From Terriglobales bacterium (GTDB lineage: Bacteria; Acidobacteriota; Terriglobia; Terriglobales; Acidobacteriaceae), in the NCBI GenBank assembly GCA_025462725.1, contig JAOAPE010000010.1, positions 186,001-250,000 of the forward strand: DNA of 64,000 bases. Reading direction: 5' to 3'. This document shows, in pieces, positions 54,501-62,627 of this stretch. The translations under genes were made by a program, and so were the position numbers. Under the pieces are notes generated by a model. The model had not been told where the DNA came from. It made no database searches and saw nothing but the letters and a program-made list of their open reading frames with translations. Each line of letters begins with the position of its first letter. The stretch's first letter is position 1.

Positions 54501-54658
54501 CGTTCAACCTGACTAACCGTGCAAACTATGGCAACAACTTCCACGGTGACATCGGTAGCCCGAGCAACTTCGGTACGCCCGCGGGATTCATCAATCCAAC
54601 CAGCACCAACACTCCGCGCTCGCTTACCGGTGAGTTCGGCTTCCGCTTCACCTTCTAA
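51599..54658 (+). CDS. TonB-dependent receptor, Oar-like (fourth copy)
   Basis: A 1019-residue outer-membrane protein, the shortest of the four here. The signal peptide ends SCLQVFGQ. The carboxypeptidase-regulatory-like domain (IRGTVLDSTGAAVVGADVTI) covers about 28-110, and plug segments LPLLGRDAANLAYLVPGV and VTVNGVDNKDNTVGG follow. The barrel has LNLGLRWDRDFNL and closes GEFGFRFTF. TTGGAGGA at 51582-51589 sets ATG 51599 as the start. It is monocistronic and followed by two terminators. Substrate unknown. Confidence 0.92.
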   Translation: MKTTSKWIGITLMLFVSCLQVFGQATASTAIRGTVLDSTGAAVVGADVTITNPATGFTRTVKTGSDGSYNVEPLQAGVYSVKVAMAGFAGATAQKVETLVGSSTTQNFSVKPGSASEVVEVTSEMPIVDQLKTSVSQNITPTEMAELPLLGRDAANLAYLVPGVKAADSYDPTKARSAVLSVNGQNGRNVNVTVNGVDNKDNTVGGTVMQLPLEAVQEFAISTQRFSAANGRSEGAAINMITKSGTNNIHGSAFAFFRDQMFNADQKLSDGTKANSPYDRQQFGGSIGGPFIKDKVFGFFALERLREHTSLVEDPTSFSELTLATPIGAQASAVIPTPFFETRLNGRADWLINNANSAYVSFSTQGNDGLNDQSDGTGDLTNGNFTVNHMQVGNFTLNSVLSPTTVNQFTLGFQYWNNLIASNISAPLVTFPDASFGTNTNVPQQSYQRKWQFKDDLSKTWGNHTFKGGFDYIWEPRLGGFFEFSSTLEIDFKANPSCILAAVSTATCGPAIYPNGFATPGAVNGMGIANGNPAFDLPGGAKQLGLYFQDDWKATKRLTLNLGLRWDRDFNLAGSAAVANSQTYKELKALNNPLTNPFVNPPSDDTKNFSPRVGFAYDLTGSGKQLLRGGFGIYYGNIFLNIPLFMVQQGNATIFQQSLSISGSDPVPGTAKTLLNWRYGVDPLPTIPAPSATLNPGSVGRVIDTNYVNPYTEQFNVGYSLQTSNTSVFELEYVHSLGLHENKTINIDQKVPGAGCTAASCPMTRPLTAAFNAAGLPVLNSVRVEESIGRSRYDGVNFSYRQRMAHHFSMNANYTLAWARGYGAGGTSFRNYPRNSYDPLGAAEFGPSPNDERHHVTISGIVDLGKGFQFSPILQFGSARPYDVVTSTNTLDTGGGNRPAVIVPASAPTNYLGALSGDAARFCYYVSKQCVLSQFDPLRGDAFFQLDTRLTKNFRFGDRMNFQMIAQAFNLTNRANYGNNFHGDIGSPSNFGTPAGFINPTSTNTPRSLTGEFGFRFTF

Positions 54659-54676
54659 AGCGGGAGTGCTATTGCA

Positions 54677-54704
54677 GGCAGGCGCTTCGGCGCCTGCCTT
54701 TTTT
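54677..54704 (+). terminator. Terminator after the fourth TonB receptor
   Basis: GGCAGGCGC-TTCG-GCGCCTGCC followed by T6, a 9-bp stem with a TTCG tetraloop. Confidence 0.93.
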
Positions 54705-54728
54705 CTTGCAGTCGGGTTCCGCAAATAC

Positions 54729-54758
54729 AAAAGCGACCTCATTGAGGTCGCTTCTTTT
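54729..54758. terminator. Second, bidirectional terminator
   Basis: AGCGACCTC-ATT-GAGGTCGCT with A-rich left and T-rich right flanks. It can end rightward read-through and the leftward msrA transcript. Confidence 0.75.
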
Positions 54759-54775
54759 GAAAATCAGGAAATCGA

Positions 54776-54830
54776 AGTTTCCCGTTGACCAACATCAGTG
54801 CGGTCTGGGGGTGTCAGCCAACGGGAAACT
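54776..54830. repeat. 12-bp perfect inverted repeat around a 31-nt core
   Basis: AGTTTCCCGTTG at 54776-54787 pairs exactly with CAACGGGAAACT at 54819-54830. It follows two terminators and has no poly-T, so it is not itself a terminator. The core has a G-rich TCTGGGGGTG. Identity unknown. Confidence 0.5.
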
Positions 54831-54953
54831 CGATCGCCTGCGAGATTAAGGCAAACTGCGGATTCCGGAACAACGAATTTATTTTTTTACGAAATCCGGA
54901 CAAGATGCCTTCGGCGGAATCTAGTTTTGGCTAAACCGCTTTCTATCAGCAAC

Positions 54954-55451
54954 TTACGCCAGAGAGCAATGCGACAAGCCGCGCTTCTCCAAGTACTGCT
55001 GGTGATATTCTTCCGCGCGATAAAAGTCCTTCGCTGGCGAGATCTCCGTCACGATCGGCTTTGAGAACTTCCCTGACGCCTGCAATTTTTCTTTCGAGAC
55101 TTTTGCCACGCCTTCCTGTTCCGGTGAGTGGAAAAAGATCGCCGACCTGTACTGGCTGCCCACATCCGGCCCCTGACGATTCAAAGTTGTGGGATTGTGG
55201 TTCTCCCAAAATGTGTTCAGCAAAACGTCATAGCTCACCAGCGACGGATCATATTGAACTTCTACTACTTCCGCATGACCAGTCTCATCAGTGCAAACGT
55301 CTTGATATGTCGGATTCTGTGTTGCGCCGCCCATGTAGCCCACGGCAGTCGCCTTCACTCCAGGTATCTGCCGAAAGGCGGCCTCGACGCCCCAGAAGCA
55401 TCCGGCTCCGAAGGTGGCCTTCTCAATCGTTGATTGGTTTTCCATAATCAT
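54954..55451 (-). CDS. msrA: Peptide-methionine (S)-S-oxide reductase
   Basis: A 165-residue cytosolic repair enzyme. [19 protein letters not shown] carries the catalytic Cys at about residue 18, and GYMGG and [13 protein letters not shown] motifs follow. The C-terminal Cys in SHCSLA is probably the resolving residue. ATG 55451 and ATG 55445 are both in frame at the start. Length is normal for the shorter MsrA form. Confidence 0.95.
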   Translation of the reverse strand: MIMENQSTIEKATFGAGCFWGVEAAFRQIPGVKATAVGYMGGATQNPTYQDVCTDETGHAEVVEVQYDPSLVSYDVLLNTFWENHNPTTLNRQGPDVGSQYRSAIFFHSPEQEGVAKVSKEKLQASGKFSKPIVTEISPAKDFYRAEEYHQQYLEKRGLSHCSLA

Positions 55452-55499
55452 TAGATGTTAGCGCAGCCGATTGGTTCCACGCGACAAAACTCCGGCAAC

Positions 55500-56243
55500 T
55501 CACGCAGCATTCACTGAGAATTCCGCGACCAAAGGCAAATGGTCAGACGCCACCTTCGCCAGCTTTGTCCGGCAGAGAGTAATGTTGCTTAATTCAAACA
55601 CGGGATCAAAATAAATGTGGTCGAGGTGCATGAACGGCAACATTCCGGGATACGTCTTCACTCGTCGCATATAAGGACGTAGGTCGGCGCTCTTCAAATG
55701 TGCTCCCAGAAGTTTCGTGGTCAGGCCCGGCGTCCACTCGTTGAAATCGCCGAGCATGATCCTGTTCCCGGCGAACTTCGGATTGCCCAACATCTTCCGG
55801 TCCACCAGAATCTGCGCCTGCCTGCGACGCTCGATGTATCCCGTTCCCAAATGCGCGTTGAACAATCTAAGTAGCAGCTTCTTCTTGCCCTTTATCTCCA
55901 AGTCCGCGCGCAGACATCCTCGAGGCTCGCGCCAACTTGCAGTGATGTCATAGTGCTGGTGGGCTGCGATCGGAAAGCGGCTTAGGATCGCATTGCCGTA
56001 ATCTGCGCCACCAATCTTCCGCGTTTCTCCAAAGCAATAGTGGAATCCGCGCAAACTTCTGGCGATTACCCGCAATTGATCTGCATCCTGCTTGCCGCGG
56101 ACTACCTCTTGCAATGCGATCACATCCGCATCGAGTCCCGCAATGACTTCCGCAATGCGCTCCGGACGTACACGAGCATCCATGCCGCGGCACTTATGAA
56201 TGTTGTAAGTTGCGATTCGGAGCTTGTTCGACGCACTGCTCAT
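55500..56243 (-). CDS. Endonuclease/exonuclease/phosphatase family protein
   Basis: A 247-residue protein of the EEP fold. RIATYNIHKCRGMDARVRPERIAEVI, DVIALQEVVRG (catalytic Glu), NAHLGTGYIERR, MLGDFNEWTP and SDHLPLVAEF (catalytic Asp-His) occur in family order. It could hydrolyse nucleic acids or phospholipids. The ATG 56243 start overlaps the stop of the upstream phospholipase-D gene by 4 nt, and this pairing with a PLD-type synthase is often seen, suggesting lipid-related work. Confidence 0.88.
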   Translation of the reverse strand: MSSASNKLRIATYNIHKCRGMDARVRPERIAEVIAGLDADVIALQEVVRGKQDADQLRVIARSLRGFHYCFGETRKIGGADYGNAILSRFPIAAHQHYDITASWREPRGCLRADLEIKGKKKLLLRLFNAHLGTGYIERRRQAQILVDRKMLGNPKFAGNRIMLGDFNEWTPGLTTKLLGAHLKSADLRPYMRRVKTYPGMLPFMHLDHIYFDPVFELSNITLCRTKLAKVASDHLPLVAEFSVNAA

Positions 56244-57529
56244 TGTTCGCGCTGGATAATGGCTCCCAACGATTCCGTCAATCTCTCGAGGATTGGGCGC
56301 TTCTTCCAATCTTCATACGTCACTAGCTGTGAGGCTTGCAAGTCGTTCATGAAGTCTTCCGTCAATCTGCGCGACATGTCACCATCGAACGCAGCCAGAT
56401 TTACCTCATCATTGAGTTGGAAAGAGCGATTGTCCATGTTCGTGGATCCCACCACACTCCACTTACCGTCGACCACCAGAATCTTCGCGTGGATCATCGT
56501 CGGCTGATACTCATATATCTGCACGCCATTCTGCAGCAGGTCGCCATACAACCGTCGTGACGAACTGCGCGTGACGGCGTGATCGCTGCTCTTGCCCGGC
56601 GTGATGATCTTCACTGAAACTCCGCGCTTCACCGCTCGCACCAGTTCGTCGCGAACATCTCCATCGGGAAGAAAATATGGCGAGCTCATATAGATTGTAG
56701 ATTTCGAAGACGCTAGCAACGCCTGGAACAACACTCGCGCGCGGGTCGATCCGCCTTGTGAAGCCGTGCTGTTCACCACCATTGCCGGTGAACTTCCTTC
56801 CCCTTGGATCAAGGGGAAGTAATCAATGCCGCTGATGATCTGCCCTGACGATTCCAACCAATTTTCCACGAATGTTCCCTGCAACGCGGAAACGGCAGGG
56901 CCTTCGATCAACACCATGGTGTCGCGCCAACGTTTCTTGTCGCCTTTGTCGTTCAGCCAATGGTCGGCAATACCTGCGCCCCCTATGAACGCCTTCTTCC
57001 CGTCGATCACCATCAACTCGCGGTGCGTGCGGTTGTTCGCGCGGTCCCAGTTGTACCAGCGCAGCGGATGATACCAATTCACTTCTCCGCCGGCATCGGT
57101 CAAAGATTTGAAATATTCCTTTGAATTCGAGAAGCTGCCCAGCGCGTCGATCACGAGCTTTACTTTCACTCCGTTTCGGGCACGCTCAGTGAGTGAGTCA
57201 ATGAACTTTTGCGCAACCTCACCTTTCTGAAAGATGTACGCTTCAATATTCACGCTGTGCTGGGCTTGCGCAATCGTCGCCAACTCGGCTTTATAGAAAT
57301 TCTCGCCATTCGGCAGCACTTGGATCTTGTTATGCTGCTGCAATCGGGCGTCCGTAACCGATTCCAACATCCACCAGAACTCCTGGGATTCAAGCGGCGC
57401 CGATGATGCTTGCACGCGATAGTGCATCTGCGGCTGGAACAACGTTAGAATCAGCCACGCTGCGAGGAAGATCAGCGCGACGATTGCGAATACGTGCAAC
57501 TTGTTTTGCCCTCCAGGAGAGTTGTTCAT
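56240..57529 (-). CDS. Phospholipase D family / cardiolipin synthase-like protein
   Basis: A 429-residue membrane-anchored protein. One N-terminal TM (FAIVALIFLAAWLILTLF) is followed by two PLD half domains. HKD motif 2 (HAKILVVDG, then GSTNMDNRSF) is intact. HKD motif 1 reads HRELMVIDGKKAFIGG, with Glu where Lys is usual. This HxE form occurs, as far as I recall, in one bacterial branch. Cardiolipin or related phospholipid synthesis is likely, but the altered motif makes the exact reaction uncertain. Forms an operon with the downstream EEP gene. Confidence 0.82.
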   Translation of the reverse strand: MNNSPGGQNKLHVFAIVALIFLAAWLILTLFQPQMHYRVQASSAPLESQEFWWMLESVTDARLQQHNKIQVLPNGENFYKAELATIAQAQHSVNIEAYIFQKGEVAQKFIDSLTERARNGVKVKLVIDALGSFSNSKEYFKSLTDAGGEVNWYHPLRWYNWDRANNRTHRELMVIDGKKAFIGGAGIADHWLNDKGDKKRWRDTMVLIEGPAVSALQGTFVENWLESSGQIISGIDYFPLIQGEGSSPAMVVNSTASQGGSTRARVLFQALLASSKSTIYMSSPYFLPDGDVRDELVRAVKRGVSVKIITPGKSSDHAVTRSSSRRLYGDLLQNGVQIYEYQPTMIHAKILVVDGKWSVVGSTNMDNRSFQLNDEVNLAAFDGDMSRRLTEDFMNDLQASQLVTYEDWKKRPILERLTESLGAIIQREQ

Positions 57530-57681
57530 CCGTTCTGGATTGGATGCAGCAACTTACGCGCGATATGCCAGTCGCGCCCTCTGGAATACCTGCGGGCTAA
57601 TGGTGTAAGAATCCGCTTCAAGTGAAGCGTTAAGTGTGTTCCAATCGTCTGCAAACCCAAGCACAATTTCAGGAGATGCCA

Positions 57682-58260
57682 ATGACCAAAAGAGTTGTTG
57701 TCGGGGGATTTCTCGCTGGACTCGTGATGTTCATCTGGAGTTCGGTCGCCCACATGGCACTGCCCGTTGGCGAGATTGGCCTAAGCACAATCGCTAATGA
57801 AGATGCAGTGCTCGCGGCGATGAAAACCAGCACCAACGAACCCGGCCTCTACTTCCTGCCCGGACACGCTTTTATGACATCACCAGCGGCCGAGAAGCAG
57901 AAAGCCATGCAGGAGATGACCACGAAGTCTAAAACCGCGGGCTCCATGATCATTGACTATCACCCTCAGGGCGCGCCTGAGATCACTCTCAAAACGCTAG
58001 GCCTCGAATTCCTTTCTGATGTCGTTGCTGGTTGGATACTTGCCTTCGCGCTATGGGCCGCGCTGCCGCGCATCGGTTCGCTCATCGGACGCGTGGGCTT
58101 GGTTGCAGGGCTCGGATTGTTGCCCTTTATCGTCTCCGACTTCTCGCAGTGGAATTGGTACGGATATCCGACTGCCTACGAAATTGGACAGGTACTCGAC
58201 TACGGTGTTGGCGCGCTGCTCGCCGGAGTATTCCTGGCGTGGTTCCTGAAATCAGAATAG
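57682..58260 (+). CDS. Membrane hypothetical protein, four TM
   Basis: A 192-residue protein with a TM at the N terminus (GGFLAGLVMFIWSSVAHMAL), a loop of about 75 residues and three TM segments in the C half ending LLAGVFLAWFLKSE. The conserved-looking FIWSSVAHM and SQWNWYGYPTAYEIG segments suggest a real family, probably common in soil bacteria, but I cannot name it. AGGAG at 57671-57675 supports ATG 57682. Confidence 0.7.
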   Translation: MTKRVVVGGFLAGLVMFIWSSVAHMALPVGEIGLSTIANEDAVLAAMKTSTNEPGLYFLPGHAFMTSPAAEKQKAMQEMTTKSKTAGSMIIDYHPQGAPEITLKTLGLEFLSDVVAGWILAFALWAALPRIGSLIGRVGLVAGLGLLPFIVSDFSQWNWYGYPTAYEIGQVLDYGVGALLAGVFLAWFLKSE

Positions 58261-58311
58261 TTGTGGAACAGGACGCGCAGACGAACCACTACTCTGCGCG
58301 TCTCACCTTCC

Positions 58312-58473
58312 CTACGCCGCGCTTTTCGTAGCACTCTTCTTGTTGCCCCCAGCTTTCTTGTTGCTCGGATTTCCCGCTCCGCTGCTGCTTCCCGCGCCCA
58401 CTTGTCTGGCCGCTCCGCGATGTGATCCGCCTCCGCCTTGCTGGCTTTCTGCTCCACGAGTCTTCTTTGACAT
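58312..58473 (-). CDS. 53-aa basic Gly/Lys/Ser-rich protein
   Basis: A very short ORF with a strong signal: AAAGGAGAGCAGAG sits just before ATG 58473. The product, starting MSKKTRGAESQQGGGG and ending KKSATKSAA, is disordered, basic and rich in Gly, Ser, Ala and Lys. It has no Cys or hydrophobic core. It could be a nucleic-acid-associated or desiccation-type small protein. No family recognised. It lies convergent to the membrane protein gene. Confidence 0.6.
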   Translation of the reverse strand: MSKKTRGAESQQGGGGSHRGAARQVGAGSSSGAGNPSNKKAGGNKKSATKSAA

Positions 58474-58568
58474 CTCTGCTCTCCTTTGTCAGTTCACTTC
58501 ACATAAGGAAGTCGTCGCTTGCCATAAGGATGCTCGCGACATTGAGTCTCTTGTAAAATCGCCACGAC

Positions 58569-59225
58569 ATGCGATTCGAAGCAGAGCTGGAAATGTCCAC
58601 CGGCGCGATCGGCAACTGGATCATCGCCTACATGCCCTTTGACGCGCGAACGGAATTCGGCAAAGGTGGGATCGTCCGCGTTCACGGCACTATCAACGGA
58701 TTCCCGTTCGCCACTTCCATCTTTCCCACGCGCGGCGGACGCCACTTCATCATGGTCAACAAGAAGATGCAGAAGGGAGCAGGCGTTTCCGAGCCTGGCG
58801 AAGTCGTCGAGTTCACTATGGAAGCTGAAGCTGCTCCGAAGAAAGTCGTCGTTCCAGCAGATCTCCGCAAAGCTTTGGCAAAAAATGCAGATGCGCAAAA
58901 GTGCTTCGACGAGCTTCCGCCGGGAAGCCAGCGATATCGCGTGGAGTTCGTTACGGATGCCCAGTCAGCGGAACGCCGCGCTAAGCGCGTCGCCGAGCTG
59001 ACGTTGGAACTCGCCGAACTCGGACGCGCATTCCAAAAAACACCCGACTTCATGCAGAGCGCGTTCGCGAAGAGCCCAGCGGCGCGAGCTCTGTACGAAA
59101 AGATGTCAAAATCGCACAAAGGCGAATGTCTTGTGTACATCCTCAATGCGAAGTCGCAGGCAACGCGCGACCGCCGTGTCGCCAAGGTAATCTCCAAGTT
59201 GCTGGAAAAGGGGAAAGTTTTCTAA
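58569..59225 (+). CDS. DUF1905 / YdeI-OmdA-like protein
   Basis: A 218-residue soluble protein. The N domain (MRFEAELEMSTGAIGNWIIAYMPFD, GGIVRVHGTINGFPFATSIFPTRGG) matches DUF1905. The C-terminal half has AFQKTPDFMQSAF-like and KGECLVYILNAKSQATRDRRVAKVI, the YdeI/OmpD-associated (OmdA) region that ends about 20 residues before the C terminus. Function unknown. Named from fold families only. Confidence 0.8.
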   Translation: MRFEAELEMSTGAIGNWIIAYMPFDARTEFGKGGIVRVHGTINGFPFATSIFPTRGGRHFIMVNKKMQKGAGVSEPGEVVEFTMEAEAAPKKVVVPADLRKALAKNADAQKCFDELPPGSQRYRVEFVTDAQSAERRAKRVAELTLELAELGRAFQKTPDFMQSAFAKSPAARALYEKMSKSHKGECLVYILNAKSQATRDRRVAKVISKLLEKGKVF

Positions 59226-59281
59226 CCGCCTTTACCATTGCCGACAGCCCGCTTTGGTGGCATCATCTCACGACACGATCC

Positions 59282-59692
59282 ATGCCCTGCAACTACATCA
59301 TTGACGGCGAGAGGAAGTTGGTTATCACTTCCGGCTCCGGCGTTCTCACCGCTGCGGAAGCGCTCGAACATCAGCAGCGTCTTGCCGCAGATCCCGCTTT
59401 TCACAACGACTTTTCGCAACTGCTCGACTTCACTGCCTTGACTGATCTCGATATCAGCGCTGATTGGATACGCCACCTTGCCGAGCGCAGTCTTTACTCA
59501 AGCCGTTCCCGCCGCGCATTTCTCGTCAACAGCGCGCTGGCGGTCGGCATGTCCAACATGTACGCCAGCTACCGCGAGTTCGCCGGCGGAGAAGAAGAGA
59601 TGAAGATCTTCCGGGACCGCAACGAAGCTCTGCGATGGCTTGCCGGCGCTGAACCGGAGCCTTTGGTGAAGAGCGCTAGCACTGCTGGTTAG
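59282..59692 (+). CDS. STAS/SpoIIAA-like hypothetical protein
   Basis: A 136-residue protein. MPCNYIIDGERKLVITSGSGVLTAAEALEH and LLDFTALTDLDISADWIR read as an alternating beta-alpha STAS-like (SpoIIAA) fold. No phosphorylatable Ser of anti-sigma antagonists is evident at the usual place. The frame upstream of ATG 59282 runs into the previous gene and is not used. Function unknown. Confidence 0.6.
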   Translation: MPCNYIIDGERKLVITSGSGVLTAAEALEHQQRLAADPAFHNDFSQLLDFTALTDLDISADWIRHLAERSLYSSRSRRAFLVNSALAVGMSNMYASYREFAGGEEEMKIFRDRNEALRWLAGAEPEPLVKSASTAG

Positions 59693-59828
59693 CGTCTGCC
59701 GCAACTCAAATCCTGCACCCGAATCGCTCGTGATCATCTTCTGTGTACCGGCTCAAAGCTTGTACTGTTTTCGTAACAAATCCCGAAATGAGACTCAGCA
59801 ACAGCTCTGCTGTACTAATCTGCAGAGT

Positions 59829-60056
59829 ATGGGTCGTCGCAAGGTACGTCGCAGGATCAGAGATGATGAGAACCGTTCGCGGCACCTCGAAATCCTGAAG
59901 TTCGAAGCTGAAGCGGTTTACCAGGAAGAACATCTCCAGGGCAACCTCGAGTTATGGCTGGGCCGCCATAACCATCCGCGAAACTGGGCCGCGCTCGGCT
60001 GCGGCGTCCTTATCTATACCTTTCTGTTTATTGTCTGGCGATTCGCGAACCTATGA
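59829..60056 (+). CDS. Small single-TM basic protein
   Basis: A 75-residue protein: a charged N part rich in Arg (MGRRKVRRRIRDDENRSRH), a helical linker, and one TM at the C terminus (LGCGVLIYTFLFIVWRFANL). It resembles tail-anchored topology. Unknown family. ATG 59829 is chosen over an upstream frame that lacks a membrane segment or SD. Confidence 0.5.
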   Translation: MGRRKVRRRIRDDENRSRHLEILKFEAEAVYQEEHLQGNLELWLGRHNHPRNWAALGCGVLIYTFLFIVWRFANL

Positions 60057-60065
60057 CGTCGAGCG

Positions 60066-60566
60066 TCACGCTCTTGCAGCCCTGATCTCGATCGGCGGCG
60101 ACGCAACCTTGAACCGCTTCACCGCTAGCGTTCCCATCACTATGAACATCACTAGCGAGATTCCCTGCGCAATCGCGAATGGAGGCTCGTTCCCTTTCGG
60201 CGCCAAGGTATGCAGCGACGGAACCTTCTGGAAGCTCTGCACAATCAGCACAAAGAAGTTGAAGTACAGCGCAATGATGGAACTGATGACGAACGCAGTG
60301 CGCCAATGTCCTGCGAGTTTAAAGACGTAAAGTGCCGGGACAGCGACTGCAAGCACCAGCAGCGACAAGATGCCGAGAACCATGCCGGGCGTGATATGCA
60401 CGAACGGAAAGAAGAATCCGGTGATGCTGGTGAGCGCGGTGGTGATTAGGAATACGTCAGTCAGTCTCGGCGGCAGCTTGCCCTTCGCAAGCGCAGCGAT
60501 GAGCAGGAATCCTGTGGCGATTGCGACCAGGCTGATGGCGACGTGAATGAGAGTGAATGTGTCCAT
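60066..60566 (-). CDS. Four-TM membrane hypothetical protein
   Basis: A 166-residue protein with four hydrophobic segments: LIHVAISLVAIATGFLLIAAL, ITTALTSITGFFFPFVHITP, VLGILSLLVLAVAVPALYVF and WRTAFVISSIIALYFNFFVL. Its layout recalls DUF2306-type proteins. AAGGAGC precedes ATG 60566. Convergent with the single-TM gene, 9 nt apart. Confidence 0.7.
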   Translation of the reverse strand: MDTFTLIHVAISLVAIATGFLLIAALAKGKLPPRLTDVFLITTALTSITGFFFPFVHITPGMVLGILSLLVLAVAVPALYVFKLAGHWRTAFVISSIIALYFNFFVLIVQSFQKVPSLHTLAPKGNEPPFAIAQGISLVMFIVMGTLAVKRFKVASPPIEIRAARA

Positions 60567-60696
60567 GGCGAGGCTCCTTTGAATCTTTCCTTCGGAGTGC
60601 TGGTTCAGTTGATATCACCCATTCAGGGAAGGTTCAAATTATTCGCGAGCACGATTTGCCATCGAGGCAGCAGCGCTCCGCGCAATTGATTCTTTT

Positions 60697-61017
60697 TTAA
60701 GCGGCTTTGCCTGCGGTGATGTTAAATGTATCCGCATGCTCCACGTTGAAAGGCCGCATGTTGGGAGTGCCCGTCATTAAGTCTGAGACTTGAGCGACCT
60801 GCTTCGGGAAGACCTCGTTGTAATAACGGTCCGCATCTGCCTTTGTCTGCCAAAGGGAGACCCCGACGCCCTGTTGTCCGTCCTCCTTTAATAGGAGGAT
60901 CTCCTCGACATATCCTTTTTGTGTTTTGAGAGTTGTCAGAATCTGGCTCTCCCAGATTTTCATAAAGTCGTTTTTCTTTCCCGGTTTGATCGATCCTTCA
61001 ATCAGCAGCGCATGCAT
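60697..61017 (-). CDS. ABM (antibiotic biosynthesis monooxygenase)-like domain protein
   Basis: A 106-residue dimeric alpha/beta-barrel-type protein. IEGSIKPGKKNDFMKIWES and GYVEEILLLKEDGQQGVGVSLWQTKADADRYYN follow the ABM pattern. No catalytic residues can be called. The family name is historical, and many members are not monooxygenases. Confidence 0.75.
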   Translation of the reverse strand: MHALLIEGSIKPGKKNDFMKIWESQILTTLKTQKGYVEEILLLKEDGQQGVGVSLWQTKADADRYYNEVFPKQVAQVSDLMTGTPNMRPFNVEHADTFNITAGKAA

Positions 61018-61158
61018 ATAGAGACTCCTTATTGGATTGTGGCAAGAGAGATGTTCTCCGGGAAGATAGTGCCACTGAAGCTGAGCCGACGCGAGTGACT
61101 GCTAAGCGAAATCGAACGGCACGTTGAGCAACTGCCATCCAAGAAACCCATGATCAGT

Positions 61159-61830
61159 ATGGCAACCTCCTATGCCGCACAGCTCCGTCCTATAAACGTG
61201 CGAACAAAACCTTCACACTGGGTGTTGCCGCTGCTGCTCATGGCAACGGTTGCGGCGGCGCAGCAGAGTTCATTGACGCGTGAGCCGCAGCTGAAAACGC
61301 GCACAGATGCTGATGTCCATTCGACGGCAATTCCTTCGATAAGAGGAATGCAATGCGTAACGTTCAATCCGAAGACGCTGACCGAAAAGGAGATTGCCCG
61401 CGGACCGACCTTGCACGGATATCTTCACTGGCTTTATGGGACCGAACAATCGCAGGACGACCACGAAGTGCTCAGGATCATCCAGGGATACGGGATGAAC
61501 GCATCCTGTTGGATCGACGATCCGTTTTCGCCATTTCACTTCATGCTCGTGGATGGAAAGGCACCCACAGGCAAAATTAAAGGCGAAGAATGTTTCGCGC
61601 ACCACCTTTCCCATCTCCATCTGGTGCAGCTTCGGGATAACGAAGGGACCGGCCACAACTATCGAGTGATTGCTGACAACAAAGATGGTCAGATGAGGAT
61701 GTTCGCATTTGCCACCAAGCGGGCGGCCGATGCCGCATTGGCGGCCATCAATCGTTTTGCATTCACCCAAGAATGTTATTTCCGAAGAACTCCGGCGGGC
61801 ATCAGTTTCAATTATCTGAAAGCGGAGTGA
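61159..61830 (+). CDS. Secreted hypothetical protein
   Basis: A 223-residue protein from ATG 61159 (an in-frame ATG lies at 61150). The segment WVLPLLLMATVAAAQQ is a signal-like hydrophobic core. The mature part has GYLHWLYGTEQSQDDHEVLRII and three Cys-containing segments (MNASCWIDD, GEECFAHHLSH, QECYFRR). No family recognised. The stop is followed at once by the first copy of the multi-hairpin repeat. Confidence 0.6.
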   Translation: MATSYAAQLRPINVRTKPSHWVLPLLLMATVAAAQQSSLTREPQLKTRTDADVHSTAIPSIRGMQCVTFNPKTLTEKEIARGPTLHGYLHWLYGTEQSQDDHEVLRIIQGYGMNASCWIDDPFSPFHFMLVDGKAPTGKIKGEECFAHHLSHLHLVQLRDNEGTGHNYRVIADNKDGQMRMFAFATKRAADAALAAINRFAFTQECYFRRTPAGISFNYLKAE

Positions 61831-61836
61831 ATGGTG

Positions 61837-62033
61837 CGCTTCGCGCGTTAAACCCGCCTTCGGCAGATTGGAAGGAATCGCGTTGGAACTGTTACCCAGC
61901 GTTGAAACGCTGGGCTAATATCAGTCGCCCGCGATGCGGGCTGAACCCTTTTTCCTGCTGTTACCTCAGCGGCTAAAGCCGATTTTGACGACGACTAAAT
62001 GCAGGCCTAAAGGCTTGCGCCACCCGTGTTGAA
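61837..62033. repeat. Multi-hairpin intergenic repeat, copy 1
   Basis: Aligns with 63411-63628 from GCGCTTCGCGCGTTAAACC to GCGCCACCCGTG. Hairpins in order: GCGC-TTC-GCGC, CCCAGCGT/ACGCTGGG (61895-61914), GCCCGC/GCGGGC, CGGC-TAAA-GCCG, and GCAGGCC/GGCTTGC. No ORF. See findings for the compensatory changes. Confidence 0.8.
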
Positions 62034-62042
62034 TATCAAATT

Positions 62043-62609
62043 TCATTTTTCCTTTTCCGGATAGCAGGCGGCGACTTTGGCGCGGATTCTTGTGCCCCAG
62101 GGATCGGGGTCGATGGGAGATTCGTCGTCGGTGGTCTGGGCGGCGGAGTTGTAGGCTTGTCCGAAGGAGGTGTGCTTGAGATTCAGCGCGGCGATCTGGA
62201 GAGTGTAGAGGAGTCGTCCGGCGACGAGAGGATTGATCTGCTGGGTGGCGATGGCGCGATAGATGTCCGTCAGGCAGACCTGGATGGAGTTGGCATCTTC
62301 GAGCGCGGGAAGGTGAAGTCCGGAGAAGAGCTCGGCAGCGTTGTCGTCAAACGTGAGTTTGGAGCCGACGATCTCTTGCGAGACCATGTAATGCTCTCCG
62401 GTGGCGATATTGGCACGGCGTTGACTGAGATTGTTGAGGATGCGCTTCTGGCGGTCGCGATCGCGCTTGTGAAAGTAACAGAACGCGTCGCCGGTGATGG
62501 CGGGCGATTGGCAGAAGGTTCCGTTGGCGCGGACGTGGTCGCAGAGAAAAATCTCAATTTCTTTGTTGGTTTCAGTCTCGGTGGTTTCGGTTTGGTTGAT
62601 GTCGTCCAT
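62043..62609 (-). CDS. Hypothetical protein with N-terminal zinc-binding Cys/His motif
   Basis: A 188-residue protein. FLCDHVRANGTFCQSPAITGDAFCYFHKR (residues about 21-48) is a Cys-x(9)-Cys-x(10)-Cys-xx-His pattern that probably binds zinc. The rest is helical (LEDANSIQVCLTDIYRAI, PLVAGRLLYTLQIAALNL). Members with the same CxxPA..G..FCYFH core recur in Acidobacteria, in my recollection, often in several copies per genome. GAGGAG precedes ATG 62609. The leader has a poly-G tract on the coding strand (see 62634-62647). Confidence 0.7.
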   Translation of the reverse strand: MDDINQTETTETETNKEIEIFLCDHVRANGTFCQSPAITGDAFCYFHKRDRDRQKRILNNLSQRRANIATGEHYMVSQEIVGSKLTFDDNAAELFSGLHLPALEDANSIQVCLTDIYRAIATQQINPLVAGRLLYTLQIAALNLKHTSFGQAYNSAAQTTDDESPIDPDPWGTRIRAKVAACYPEKEK

Positions 62610-62627
62610 GGTGTCTCCTCTTTGCTT

